Positions 6,840-13,352 of a stretch of 14,197 nucleotides of DNA are shown here, one piece after another. A program made the position numbers and the translations under genes. Source of the DNA: Dehalococcoidia bacterium (GTDB taxonomy: Bacteria > Chloroflexota > Dehalococcoidia > JAENJB01); contig JAUYGE010000234.1 in assembly GCA_030690705.1 (NCBI GenBank), positions 1 through 14,197 on the forward strand, written 5' to 3'. Numbering within the stretch: the stretch's first letter is position 1; the number at the start of each line of letters is the position of its first letter. The notes under the pieces were generated by a model. That model worked only from the letters and a program-made list of their open reading frames with translations. It made no database searches and was not told where the DNA came from.

Positions 6840-7394
6840 ATGGAATGGCAGATTAGCGGCAAGAACATGGAAGTCAGCGAGGAAGTGCGGAGGCACGTGG
6901 AGCAGAAGCTGGGCAAGCTGGTCCGGCATCTGCCCACGCTCCTCCTCTCGCAGGTGGAAATCTCCCAGGAAAAGACCAGGTCGCCCCAGGACCGCTATAT
7001 TGTTCAGGTTACGCTGGACAACCGGGGCACACTTCTCCGCAGCGAAGCGCGCGCCTCCGACATCTACACGGCAATTGATTCGGTGGCAGGTGTTCTCGAC
7101 CGCCAGATTGAGCGCTATAAGGGCAAGTTCTACTACCGCGGGCGTGGCGGGGCGACTCCACGGAAGGAAGAGGAAGGCGCTCCTGTTGCAGAGGACGAAG
7201 AGGAGGCCCCTGGCAAGCTGGTAAGGGTCAAGCGCTTTGCCATCAAACCCATGTCGGTTGAGGAGGCCATCGAGCAGATGGAGCTCCTCGGACACAACTT
7301 CTTCCTCTTCCGGAACTCTGAGGAACAGAAGCTTAACCTGCTCTACCGTCGCAAAGACGGTGACTACGGTCTCATCGCCCCTGAGGCGCCGTGA
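6840..7394 (+). CDS. hpf: Long-form ribosome hibernation promoting factor
   Basis: 184 residues from ATG 6840, with GAGGG six bases upstream. The N-terminal S30AE/RaiA domain (1 to about 100: QISGKNMEVSEEVRRHVEQKL, then IYTAIDSVAGVLDRQIERYK) is joined by an acidic linker (KEEEGAPVAEDEEEAP) to the C-terminal dimerisation domain (about 128-184: KRFAIKPMSVEEAIEQMELL, LLYRRKDGDYGLI). This two-domain form dimerises 70S ribosomes into inactive 100S particles in starvation or stress. It is 33 bases behind comF and probably in the same transcript; a structured inverted-repeat element follows its stop. Confidence 0.95.
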   Translation: MEWQISGKNMEVSEEVRRHVEQKLGKLVRHLPTLLLSQVEISQEKTRSPQDRYIVQVTLDNRGTLLRSEARASDIYTAIDSVAGVLDRQIERYKGKFYYRGRGGATPRKEEEGAPVAEDEEEAPGKLVRVKRFAIKPMSVEEAIEQMELLGHNFFLFRNSEEQKLNLLYRRKDGDYGLIAPEAP

Positions 7395-7424
7395 GTGTAT
7401 CTCCTGTCATGTCTGGCGAGCAAT

Positions 7425-7534
7425 GTAGGGTGGGTTAAGTCCCGATTCTATCGGGACGAACCCACCCGGGACGCGGTGGGTCCGCGCGGCCACGCCTCAA
7501 CACTCCTGCCCTGTCCGCGCTTGACCCACCCTAC
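7425..7534. repeat. 110-bp element with inverted-repeat ends and internal hairpins
   Basis: The ends GTAGGGTGGGTTAAG (7425-7439) and CTTGACCCACCCTAC (7520-7534) are complementary at 14 of 15 positions, the odd one being a G-T pair. Inside, GGGTGGGTT plus GTCCCGAT (7428-7446) pairs with ATCGGGAC plus AACCCACCC (7450-7467) around a TCT loop, and CGCGG-TGGGT-CCGCG forms a second stem. The 5' arm can thus pair either with the nearby 7459-7467 or with the distal end. No ORF is inside. The GTAGGGTGGGTTAAG motif is, from memory, a common dispersed bacterial repeat; this looks like a MITE- or REP-like unit. Confidence 0.75.
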
Positions 7535-7540
7535 GGGTCT

Positions 7541-8065
7541 TTGAACGAAGCACTTCGCTACGCCGTGGTGAGGCTTGCTCCCGGCTGGGTAGGCCTGCTG
7601 AGCTCATCAAAGGGGTTGCGCCGTCTTGTTCTGCCGCAATCGTCAGCGGAGCAGGCGCGCTCCTGCCTCCGGAGCTATCTCGATGGAGCCACCGCCGATG
7701 TCCCGTACTTTGAGGCGCTGCTCTCGCGCCTGGCGGCCTATTTCGAGGGTCGAGCTGTGAGTTTTGAGGAGAAGCTGGACCATTTTGAGGCTACCCCTTT
7801 CCAGGTTCAGGTGTGGGAAGCTGTACGTGGCATACCATATGGCGAGACGAGGAGCTATGCCTGGGTAGCCGAGAGGATTGGGCCCCCCGGTGCGGCGCGC
7901 GCTGCCGGCCAGGCTCTGGCGGCCAATCCGGCGCCCATCATTGTCCCCTGTCACAGAGTGATCAGGAGTGGTGGGGGATTGGGTGGGTTCAGCGGCGGGC
8001 AGTCCATGAAAGAGTATCTGCTGAAGCTAGAGGGCGGTTCGCCAGGCGGGCTGCCTCTTCGCTAG
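7541..8065 (+). CDS. ogt: Methylated-DNA--protein-cysteine methyltransferase
   Basis: 174 residues. It repairs O6-alkylguanine by moving the alkyl group irreversibly to its own cysteine. The active site PCHRV with acceptor C137 is intact (PIIVPCHRVI), as are the FQVQVWEAVRGIPYGETRSY segment that starts the C-terminal domain, the GAARAAGQALAANP DNA-binding helix region and the following GGxGGFSGG turn; the N-terminal half is the usual degenerate domain. The start is weak: TTG 7541 lies six bases after the repeat element, without a ribosome binding site, and the frame is open further upstream; GTG 7565 or 7568 are alternatives. Its TAG overlaps the dnaE stop on the other strand. Probably follows hpf in the same transcript if the repeat does not terminate it. 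Confidence 0.93.
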   Translation: MNEALRYAVVRLAPGWVGLLSSSKGLRRLVLPQSSAEQARSCLRSYLDGATADVPYFEALLSRLAAYFEGRAVSFEEKLDHFEATPFQVQVWEAVRGIPYGETRSYAWVAERIGPPGAARAAGQALAANPAPIIVPCHRVIRSGGGLGGFSGGQSMKEYLLKLEGGSPGGLPLR

Positions 8066-11000
8066 CTCTCCAGGGCCAGGTTTTCTTCCCCTACCTGGGC
8101 AACTAGTAGCTGATGTAGCTGCGGGTCATACTTGACCCCGACATCCGGCAGGTCTATCTTCACCGTCTCGTCGTCCCGATTGATCAGGAGACGCACCTTG
8201 CTCTCACCCGGATACTGCTTTATTATCTCTACTATCTGGCGGAAGCGGGTCAGGTCGGTCTCTTCGTCCCGCGTCTGCTCGAGGCGCACCACCAGGCGTT
8301 TGGAGGGTGGTGGAGGTGGGGGATGTTTCTCCTCCCTGACAGCATTGTTGTTGCCTTCAGTCTTTTCCATCAAGTCCGGGTAGCGGCTGGCGCCGTCGCA
8401 GCTAAGCTGCGCCTTCCCCTCCCTTACTCTCACCTTGCCCCGGACGAGCAGGATGTTGCCTTCCAGCCACAGGTCCTTCGTATCCTTGTAGGCTTCGGGC
8501 CATACGGAGACCTCCACGCTGCCGTCCAGGTCTTCCAATGTGGCAATGGCAAAGGGGCGGCCGTCCTTGGTGGAGAGCAGGCGCACGGTCGTTATCATGC
8601 CGGCGACGATTACGCTCTGCCCGGCCATCTCTTCTTCTATCTGCCCGCACAGGGTGGTGGTGTGTGATGCCAGCTCCTGCGCTACGGCAGCGAAAGGGTG
8701 CTCGGAAAGGTAAACGCCGGTGAGCTCCTTCTCCCATGCCAGCTTATCCCCGGGGGGGATGGCCATATCCTCGAGCTCCAGGCCGGTCATGGGCACGGGC
8801 ACATTCTCTCCCCAGAGGTCAAACATCGAGGTCTGGCCGGACTCCTTGCGCTGTTTCTCCCTCTGGGCGAGGGAGACTATCCGGTCGATGCCGTTGAGCA
8901 GCGCTCCGCGGCTGCCCAGGCAGTCCAGGGCGCCCGCCTTTATAAGGCTTTCAAGCATCCTCTTATTGATGCCTCCCAGGTCGGCCCGGCGGCAGAAATC
9001 ATGGAGCGAGGCGAACTCGCCGCCATCGGCGCGGGCCTTGAGAAGCGGCTCAAGCCCGCTCGCCCCCACGTTCTTGATGGCGGCCAGGCCGAACCGTATG
9101 GCCTCGCGGCCGTTGCCCGTCCCGACCTGTCGAGACTCGATGGAGAACTCGATCCCGCTCCGGTTGATGTCCGGCGGCAGGATCTTGATGCCCAGGCGGC
9201 GGCACTCGGCGATGGCGGATTGAATCTTCTCCGTCTGGCCGGTGTGGGCCATCAAGAAGGCGGTCATATACTCGACCTGATAGTTCGCTTTGAGGTAGGC
9301 AGTCTGGTAAGCGATGTGGGCGTAGCTCACGCTGTGGGCCTTGTTGAAGGCGTAGCCGGCGAATGGTTCGATGAGGGAGAAGACCTCCTCGGCCAACTCG
9401 ACGGAGAAGCCATTCTTCTGGGCGCCAGCGATGAATTTCTGTTTTTCTTTCTTCATCACCGCAGGGATTTTCTTGCCCATGGCCTTGCGGAAGATATCGG
9501 CTTCTCCCAGGCTATAGCCGGCGAAGGCTCGCACGATGAGCAGGACCTGGTCCTGGTAGACGATGACTCCATAGGTCTCCTGAAGGATTTCGGCCAGAGC
9601 GGGATGCGGGTAGCGTATTGGTTCCAGCCCGTGCTTGGCCTTGATGAAGGTAGGGATGTGCTCCATCGGGCCGGGCCGGTAGAGGGCGATCATGGCCGCT
9701 ATGTCGCCGAAGGTGCTCGGTTTCAGCTCTTTGATATAGCGGCGCATCCCCCCTCCTTCGAGCTGGAAGACGCCGCTGGTCTCGCCGGAGGACAGCAAAT
9801 GGTAGGTCCACTCGTTGTCCAGGGGCAGATGGTTAAGGTCGAGATCGATGCCTTTGGTGCGTTTCACCAGTTCCCTGGCTCTGGCCAGGATGGTGAGGTT
9901 GGCCAGACCCAGGAAGTCCATCTTGAGAAGTCCGAGGCGGGCGATGTTATCCATACTGAACTGGGCCATCACCGTGCCCTCTTCCCCGCCTTTGCTCGCC
10001 CTCTGGAGCGGGACATAGCTTGTCAGGGGCTCCTTGGAGATGACCACGCCGGCGGCATGGGTACTGGAGTGCCGCGCGATTCCTTCGAGCTTCTTCGCCG
10101 AGTCCACCAGGTTCTTGATGGTGCTGTCATCCTGGTAGCTGCGGCGCAACTCTTCGCTTTCCACGAGCGCCCGGTCCAGGGTGACATGGGGCGCCGCCGG
10201 GACCAGGCGGGCCACGCGGTCCACATGGCTGTAAGGCATACCCAGCGCCCTGCCTACGTCCCGGAGGGCGGCCCTGGCGCCCAGCGTGCCGAAGGTGATT
10301 ATCTGTGCGACGTGGTCGGTGCCGTACTTCTGTGTGACATAATTGATAACCTCATTCCGGCGGTCGTCCTGAAAGTCCAGGTCTATATCGGGCATCTCCC
10401 GTCTCTCGATGTTGAGGAAGCGCTCGAAGACGAGGCGATATGTCAAAGGCTCGATCTCGGTGATGCCCAGGCAGTAGAGGACGATGCTTGCAGCGGCGCT
10501 CCCGCGGACGCCGAAGAGGATATGGCGCTGGCGGGCAAAGGAGATGAGGTCCCACACCACCAGGAAGTAACCGGCGAACCGGGTCTTCTTGATGACATCC
10601 AGCTCATAGGCCAGGCGCTGCTCTGTTTCGGGGGACAGGGAGGCGTACCGTTTCCTGACTCCCTCGTAGCACAGCTCGGCCAGGTAGCCGTCGGCGGTCT
10701 TGCCTTCGGGAAGGTCGATTTCGGGGAGATGAAGCCGGCCGAACTCCATCTCGAGCTGGCACTTGTCGGCAATGACCTGTGTGTTGTCGAGGGCCTCCGG
10801 GAGGTCGCGGAACTGTTCTTTCATCTCCTCCTGGCTCTTGAGATAGAAGAAGTCGCCGGCCATCTTCATCCGTTTTGCGTCGTGGATGGAGGCGTTGGTC
10901 TGAATGCACAGCAGGAGCTCATGCGCTGGCGCGTCCTCCTGGTTGATGTAGTGGACGTCCGAGGTGGCCACCAGAGGTATCTCCAGGTCGCGGCCCATCT

Positions 11001-11559
11001 CTATCAGGGCGCGGTTGATGCGCTCCAGCTCCGGCATGGGATGGCGCTGAATCTCCAGGTAGAAGTCGCCGAAGACCTCCTTGTACCACCTGGCTGCCTT
11101 TCGGGCATCGTCCAGGCGCTCCTCCAGGATGAGGCGCCCCAGCTCTCCGTGGGCGCAGGCCGAAAGAGCGATGAGGCCTTCATGGTGCCTGGCGAGCAGC
11201 TCCCGGTCCACCCTGGGTTTGTAGTAGAAACCGTCGAGATGGGCGCGCGTTACCAGGTGCAACAGATTGCGATAGCCCTGCTCGTTGCGGGCGAGGAGGA
11301 CGAGGTGCCCGGGGTGTTTCTCGGAAGGCGTCCGGTTGGCGGCCGAACCCTGGGCGACGTACGTCTCACAGCCGATGATGGGCTTGATGCCTGCCTCTTT
11401 GGCGGCGAGGTAGAAGTCAATCACCCCGTGGAGAGCGCCGTGGTCGGTGATGGCCAGGCTTTCCATCCCCATCTGTTTGGCGCGAGCCACCAGAGCGGGA
11501 ATCTGGCACATGCCATCAAGAAGGCTGTATTCGGTGTGGACATGAAGGTGGGTGAACAT
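8062..11559 (-). CDS. dnaE: DNA polymerase III subunit alpha
   Basis: 1165 residues, complete. It is the replicative polymerase. The PHP domain keeps its metal ligands: HVH (H6, H8), TDHG (D39, H40), GCE (E65), and SDVH near residue 200, unlike the degenerate E. coli PHP, so a metal-dependent activity is possible. Catalytic aspartates: D391 and D393 in PDIDLDF, and D548 in MDFLGL. The glycine-rich palm motif reads GVRGSAAAS (350-358), one residue shorter than the common GPGRGSAAGS type. Then follow the HhH region (INKRMLESLIKAGALD), the clamp-binding motif QTSMFD (909-914), an OB fold (about GQSVIVAGMI to LSCDG), a run of prolines and a DnaE1-type C-terminal tail. ATG 11559 has GAGGG ten bases upstream and a promoter 30 bases away. 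Confidence 0.97.
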   Translation of the reverse strand: MFTHLHVHTEYSLLDGMCQIPALVARAKQMGMESLAITDHGALHGVIDFYLAAKEAGIKPIIGCETYVAQGSAANRTPSEKHPGHLVLLARNEQGYRNLLHLVTRAHLDGFYYKPRVDRELLARHHEGLIALSACAHGELGRLILEERLDDARKAARWYKEVFGDFYLEIQRHPMPELERINRALIEMGRDLEIPLVATSDVHYINQEDAPAHELLLCIQTNASIHDAKRMKMAGDFFYLKSQEEMKEQFRDLPEALDNTQVIADKCQLEMEFGRLHLPEIDLPEGKTADGYLAELCYEGVRKRYASLSPETEQRLAYELDVIKKTRFAGYFLVVWDLISFARQRHILFGVRGSAAASIVLYCLGITEIEPLTYRLVFERFLNIERREMPDIDLDFQDDRRNEVINYVTQKYGTDHVAQIITFGTLGARAALRDVGRALGMPYSHVDRVARLVPAAPHVTLDRALVESEELRRSYQDDSTIKNLVDSAKKLEGIARHSSTHAAGVVISKEPLTSYVPLQRASKGGEEGTVMAQFSMDNIARLGLLKMDFLGLANLTILARARELVKRTKGIDLDLNHLPLDNEWTYHLLSSGETSGVFQLEGGGMRRYIKELKPSTFGDIAAMIALYRPGPMEHIPTFIKAKHGLEPIRYPHPALAEILQETYGVIVYQDQVLLIVRAFAGYSLGEADIFRKAMGKKIPAVMKKEKQKFIAGAQKNGFSVELAEEVFSLIEPFAGYAFNKAHSVSYAHIAYQTAYLKANYQVEYMTAFLMAHTGQTEKIQSAIAECRRLGIKILPPDINRSGIEFSIESRQVGTGNGREAIRFGLAAIKNVGASGLEPLLKARADGGEFASLHDFCRRADLGGINKRMLESLIKAGALDCLGSRGALLNGIDRIVSLAQREKQRKESGQTSMFDLWGENVPVPMTGLELEDMAIPPGDKLAWEKELTGVYLSEHPFAAVAQELASHTTTLCGQIEEEMAGQSVIVAGMITTVRLLSTKDGRPFAIATLEDLDGSVEVSVWPEAYKDTKDLWLEGNILLVRGKVRVREGKAQLSCDGASRYPDLMEKTEGNNNAVREEKHPPPPPPSKRLVVRLEQTRDEETDLTRFRQIVEIIKQYPGESKVRLLINRDDETVKIDLPDVGVKYDPQLHQLLVAQVGEENLALES

Positions 11560-11588
11560 TCTGGAGCTACCCTCGAGAAAGACTCATT

Positions 11589-11597
11589 ATTATAGCA
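11589..11597 (-). promoter_or_regulatory. Extended -10 promoter of dnaE
   Basis: On the minus strand TGC followed by a perfect TATAAT (11594-11589) makes an extended -10; no good -35 is seen at the usual distance. The expected start near 11582 gives a 22-base leader with the GAGGG ribosome binding site in it. Confidence 0.6.
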
Positions 11598-11636
11598 CAG
11601 GGCTAATGGGGTGGGAGGCTGGTGGCCCTGGCGATA

Positions 11637-11665
11637 TTGACACGTATTGGATATGCGAATATCAT
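11637..11665 (+). promoter_or_regulatory. Promoter of the Lit-family gene, near-leaderless
   Basis: A perfect TTGACA (11637-11642), 17 bases, TATCAT (11660-11665, five of six matches): the strongest -35/-10 pair in the window. The expected +1 is 11672-11673, two or three bases before ATG 11675, and no ribosome binding site precedes that ATG, so translation would start from an almost leaderless message. Confidence 0.65.
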
Positions 11666-11674
11666 TTCGGGTGA

Positions 11675-12397
11675 ATGTCCGGCAATATGAGCGTAAGAGC
11701 AAAGCTTCTCATCCCCTTTCAGGTGCTTGTGGTGCTGGTCCTGCCGGCGCTGCTCATGGTGGGCAACCTGCTCTGGGCGGCGGGAGAGGTGAATCTCTAC
11801 GAGTATGGTTTCAGAAAGTACGAGGTGGACCAGGCTACCGGCATAGAGCAGGCTGAGCTAGCTAAGGCCGCCGCCGTGCTGGTCCGCTATTTCGATTCCG
11901 CGGAAGAGCCGGTTGATGTCAGAGTGATGAAGGACGGCCGGGAGTTTGAGCTCTTCAATGAGCGGGAGAAGGTCCACCTGAGGGATGTGAAAGAGCTGAT
12001 TCAAATGGGCCGCCGCCTGCGCCTGGGGTTGCTGGCCTACGCCCTGCTTTTTGTGGTCCTTGCCCGGTGGTGGGCGGGCAGGGATTCTGGACGCACGCTG
12101 GCCCGGGCAGGCCTCTTCGGGGCCGGGCTCGCGCTGGCCTTGATATTTGCCTTCGGTCTAGTAACTCTCGTCGGATTTGACTGGCTCTTCCTCCAGTTCC
12201 ACCTGCTGAGCTTCTCCAATGAGTTCTGGATGCTTGATCCCGCCACAGATTACCTGATCAGGATGGTCCCCCAGGGATTCTTCTACGACGCTACGCTTTT
12301 CGTCACCCTGGCCACACTGGTAGAGGCTGTCCTGCTGGGGGGCGTCTGCAGGGGTTATCTGAGGCGCAGTTCCAGGCAAACCGGGCCGGTTGTTTAA
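11675..12397 (+). CDS. DUF1461/TIGR01906 integral membrane protein, Lit family
   Basis: 240 residues with four hydrophobic segments (about 12-36, 116-133, 143-168, 207-228) and a soluble stretch between the first two. Two family signatures are clear: REKVHLRDVKEL with H101, and FHLLSFSNEFWMLDPATDYLI with H176, then VPQGFF. These match the DUF1461 (TIGR01906) family; its studied member Lit in Firmicutes is a lipoprotein intramolecular transacylase that moves an acyl chain to the N-terminus of lipoproteins, using two conserved histidines. Both are present here, so the same chemistry is plausible but inferred. A lipoprotein gene lies nearby (13353). ATG 11675 follows the promoter directly; ATG 11687 is the alternative. 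It is divergent from dnaE. Confidence 0.82.
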   Translation: MSGNMSVRAKLLIPFQVLVVLVLPALLMVGNLLWAAGEVNLYEYGFRKYEVDQATGIEQAELAKAAAVLVRYFDSAEEPVDVRVMKDGREFELFNEREKVHLRDVKELIQMGRRLRLGLLAYALLFVVLARWWAGRDSGRTLARAGLFGAGLALALIFAFGLVTLVGFDWLFLQFHLLSFSNEFWMLDPATDYLIRMVPQGFFYDATLFVTLATLVEAVLLGGVCRGYLRRSSRQTGPVV

Positions 12398-12479
12398 TGT
12401 CATTGCGAGCGAAGCGAAGCAATCCGCTGATCCACAACCGTCTACGGATTGCTTCGGCACTTCGTGCCTCGCAATGACA
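12398..12479. repeat. 82-bp palindromic intergenic repeat
   Basis: The arms TGTCATTGCGAG (12398-12409) and CTCGCAATGACA (12468-12479) are exact complements, as are GAAGCAATCCG (12416-12426) and CGGATTGCTTC (12445-12455). The right half carries an extra small hairpin GGCAC-TTC-GTGCC (12456-12468) absent on the left. It begins on the base after the stop codon of the Lit-family gene. From memory this CATTGCGAGCGAAGCGAAGCAATC-type motif, given here in its general form, is a widespread dispersed bacterial repeat. Confidence 0.85.
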
Positions 12480-12497
12480 GAAGGGACCGCGGGGGAT

Positions 12498-12533
12498 AGA
12501 TTCTTCGGTCGCTGCGCTCCCTCAGAATGACAA
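12498..12533. repeat. Second short palindromic repeat
   Basis: AGATTCTTCGG, a GC-rich centre (TCGCTGCGCTCC) and CTCAGAATGACA, with ATTCT/AGAAT as arms (12500-12504 and 12524-12528). It is of the same general build as the neighbouring element (both end in AATGACA) but of another sequence family. It ends eight bases before the stop of the hydrolase gene, so the whole convergent gap is repeat DNA. Confidence 0.6.
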
Positions 12534-12540
12534 GGAAGGT

Positions 12541-13197
12541 TCAGCCCCTGGCTGCGCCCACTTTCTCTTTCCGGGAAGGCAGAGCGGTCCAAATCTTGAA
12601 CAGCTCGTTCGAGGAGTGGACAAAGCCGAAGTTCAGCTCGATGTTGTGCAAAGTGGCCTCGTGCTCCTCAACCTTATGCGTCGCGGTGCAGTCGCTCAGG
12701 AAGACCACGTTGTAGTCCATCAAGAAGGCCTGGCGGGCGGTGGACTCGACGCAGGTGTTGGTGGTGACGCCGCTCATGATGACGGTCTTGATTCCGGCGT
12801 TCCTCAGGACCAGGTCGAGGTTGGTGCCGATGAAGCCGCTGAAACGGTACTTGATGACGATACACTCGCCGGGCAGGGGCTTGATCCTGTAGAACTCGGC
12901 TCCGAAGGTGCCCTCTTCACAAATGGGTGGGAACTTGGACGAATTCCCACCCTTCTTGTTCCTCCAAGCCTCGGAGCGCGTCCACTTGTCGTGGCCATTG
13001 CGAATGAAGATGACCGGCACACCCGCCTTTCGCCCCTCGTCGATGAGCCTTTGAATGCTGGGCACGACGGCGGTGCAGGGCTCGATATATATGCCCCGTT
13101 TGGCCTGCCCTCCCTCGGGATGGCAGAAGTCATTTTGGACATCTATCACCAGTATGGCTGCTTGACCGGGCCGGATCAGTTCCTCCAGTTTAACCAT
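12541..13197 (-). CDS. Isochorismatase-fold cysteine hydrolase
   Basis: 218 residues. The catalytic triad of the isochorismatase-like amidohydrolase superfamily is intact: D19 in ILVIDVQNDF, K116 in IVIKYRFSGF and C149 in SGVTTNTCVESTARQA; the cis-peptide region GVTT before the cysteine is typical. Members with the cysteine are amidases (nicotinamidase, N-carbamoylsarcosine amidase, ureidoacrylate hydrolase); those named isochorismatase proper lack it. The substrate cannot be told from the sequence. The protein has no signal peptide and should be cytoplasmic. ATG 13197 has GGAGG five bases upstream. It is divergently transcribed from the peptide-binding lipoprotein across a 155-bp region, so amide or peptide breakdown linked to uptake is possible, but only by position. 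Confidence 0.9.
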   Translation of the reverse strand: MVKLEELIRPGQAAILVIDVQNDFCHPEGGQAKRGIYIEPCTAVVPSIQRLIDEGRKAGVPVIFIRNGHDKWTRSEAWRNKKGGNSSKFPPICEEGTFGAEFYRIKPLPGECIVIKYRFSGFIGTNLDLVLRNAGIKTVIMSGVTTNTCVESTARQAFLMDYNVVFLSDCTATHKVEEHEATLHNIELNFGFVHSSNELFKIWTALPSRKEKVGAARG

Positions 13198-13220
13198 CGA
13201 ACCCTCCTTTTCCCACTCGA

Positions 13221-13260
13221 ACTATGAGGCAATGTTAACCGCTGTCACTCTTTTTTGCAA
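13221..13260 (-). promoter_or_regulatory. Promoter candidates for the cysteine hydrolase gene
   Basis: Two overlapping choices on the minus strand: GTGACA (13248-13243), 16 bases, CATAGT (13226-13221); or TTGCAA (13260-13255), 17 bases, TAACAT (13237-13232). The first has the better -35. The second would share its palindromic -35 hexamer with the opposite promoter. Confidence 0.4.
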
Positions 13261-13283
13261 TACTTTTCTGGATACCTTAAAAT
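13255..13283 (+). promoter_or_regulatory. Promoter of the peptide-binding lipoprotein gene
   Basis: TTGCAA (13255-13260), 17 bases, TAAAAT (13278-13283). The expected start near 13290 gives a leader of about 60 bases. A hairpin TCCCAG-TATGCT-CTGGGA (13287-13304) would lie at or just before the transcript's 5' end, with a weaker CTGG/CCAG stem behind it. Confidence 0.5.
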
Positions 13284-13352
13284 CGCTCCCAGTATGCTCT
13301 GGGACTCTGGTTGCTCCAGTGCTACCAGAAGCTGTCATGGAGGTGTTGGCCC

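Noticed and set aside
6444..7295. 283-codon minus-strand frame opposite comF and hpf
   Set aside because: It spans two well-supported plus-strand genes and has no recognisable domain.
8698..11595. A 965-codon plus-strand open frame antisense to dnaE
   Set aside because: It is the complement of a GC-rich conserved gene; its codons mirror dnaE, its own sequence shows no domain, and dnaE is certain.
12616..13227. 203-codon plus-strand frame opposite the hydrolase gene
   Set aside because: Antisense shadow of a gene with an intact catalytic triad; no ribosome binding site.
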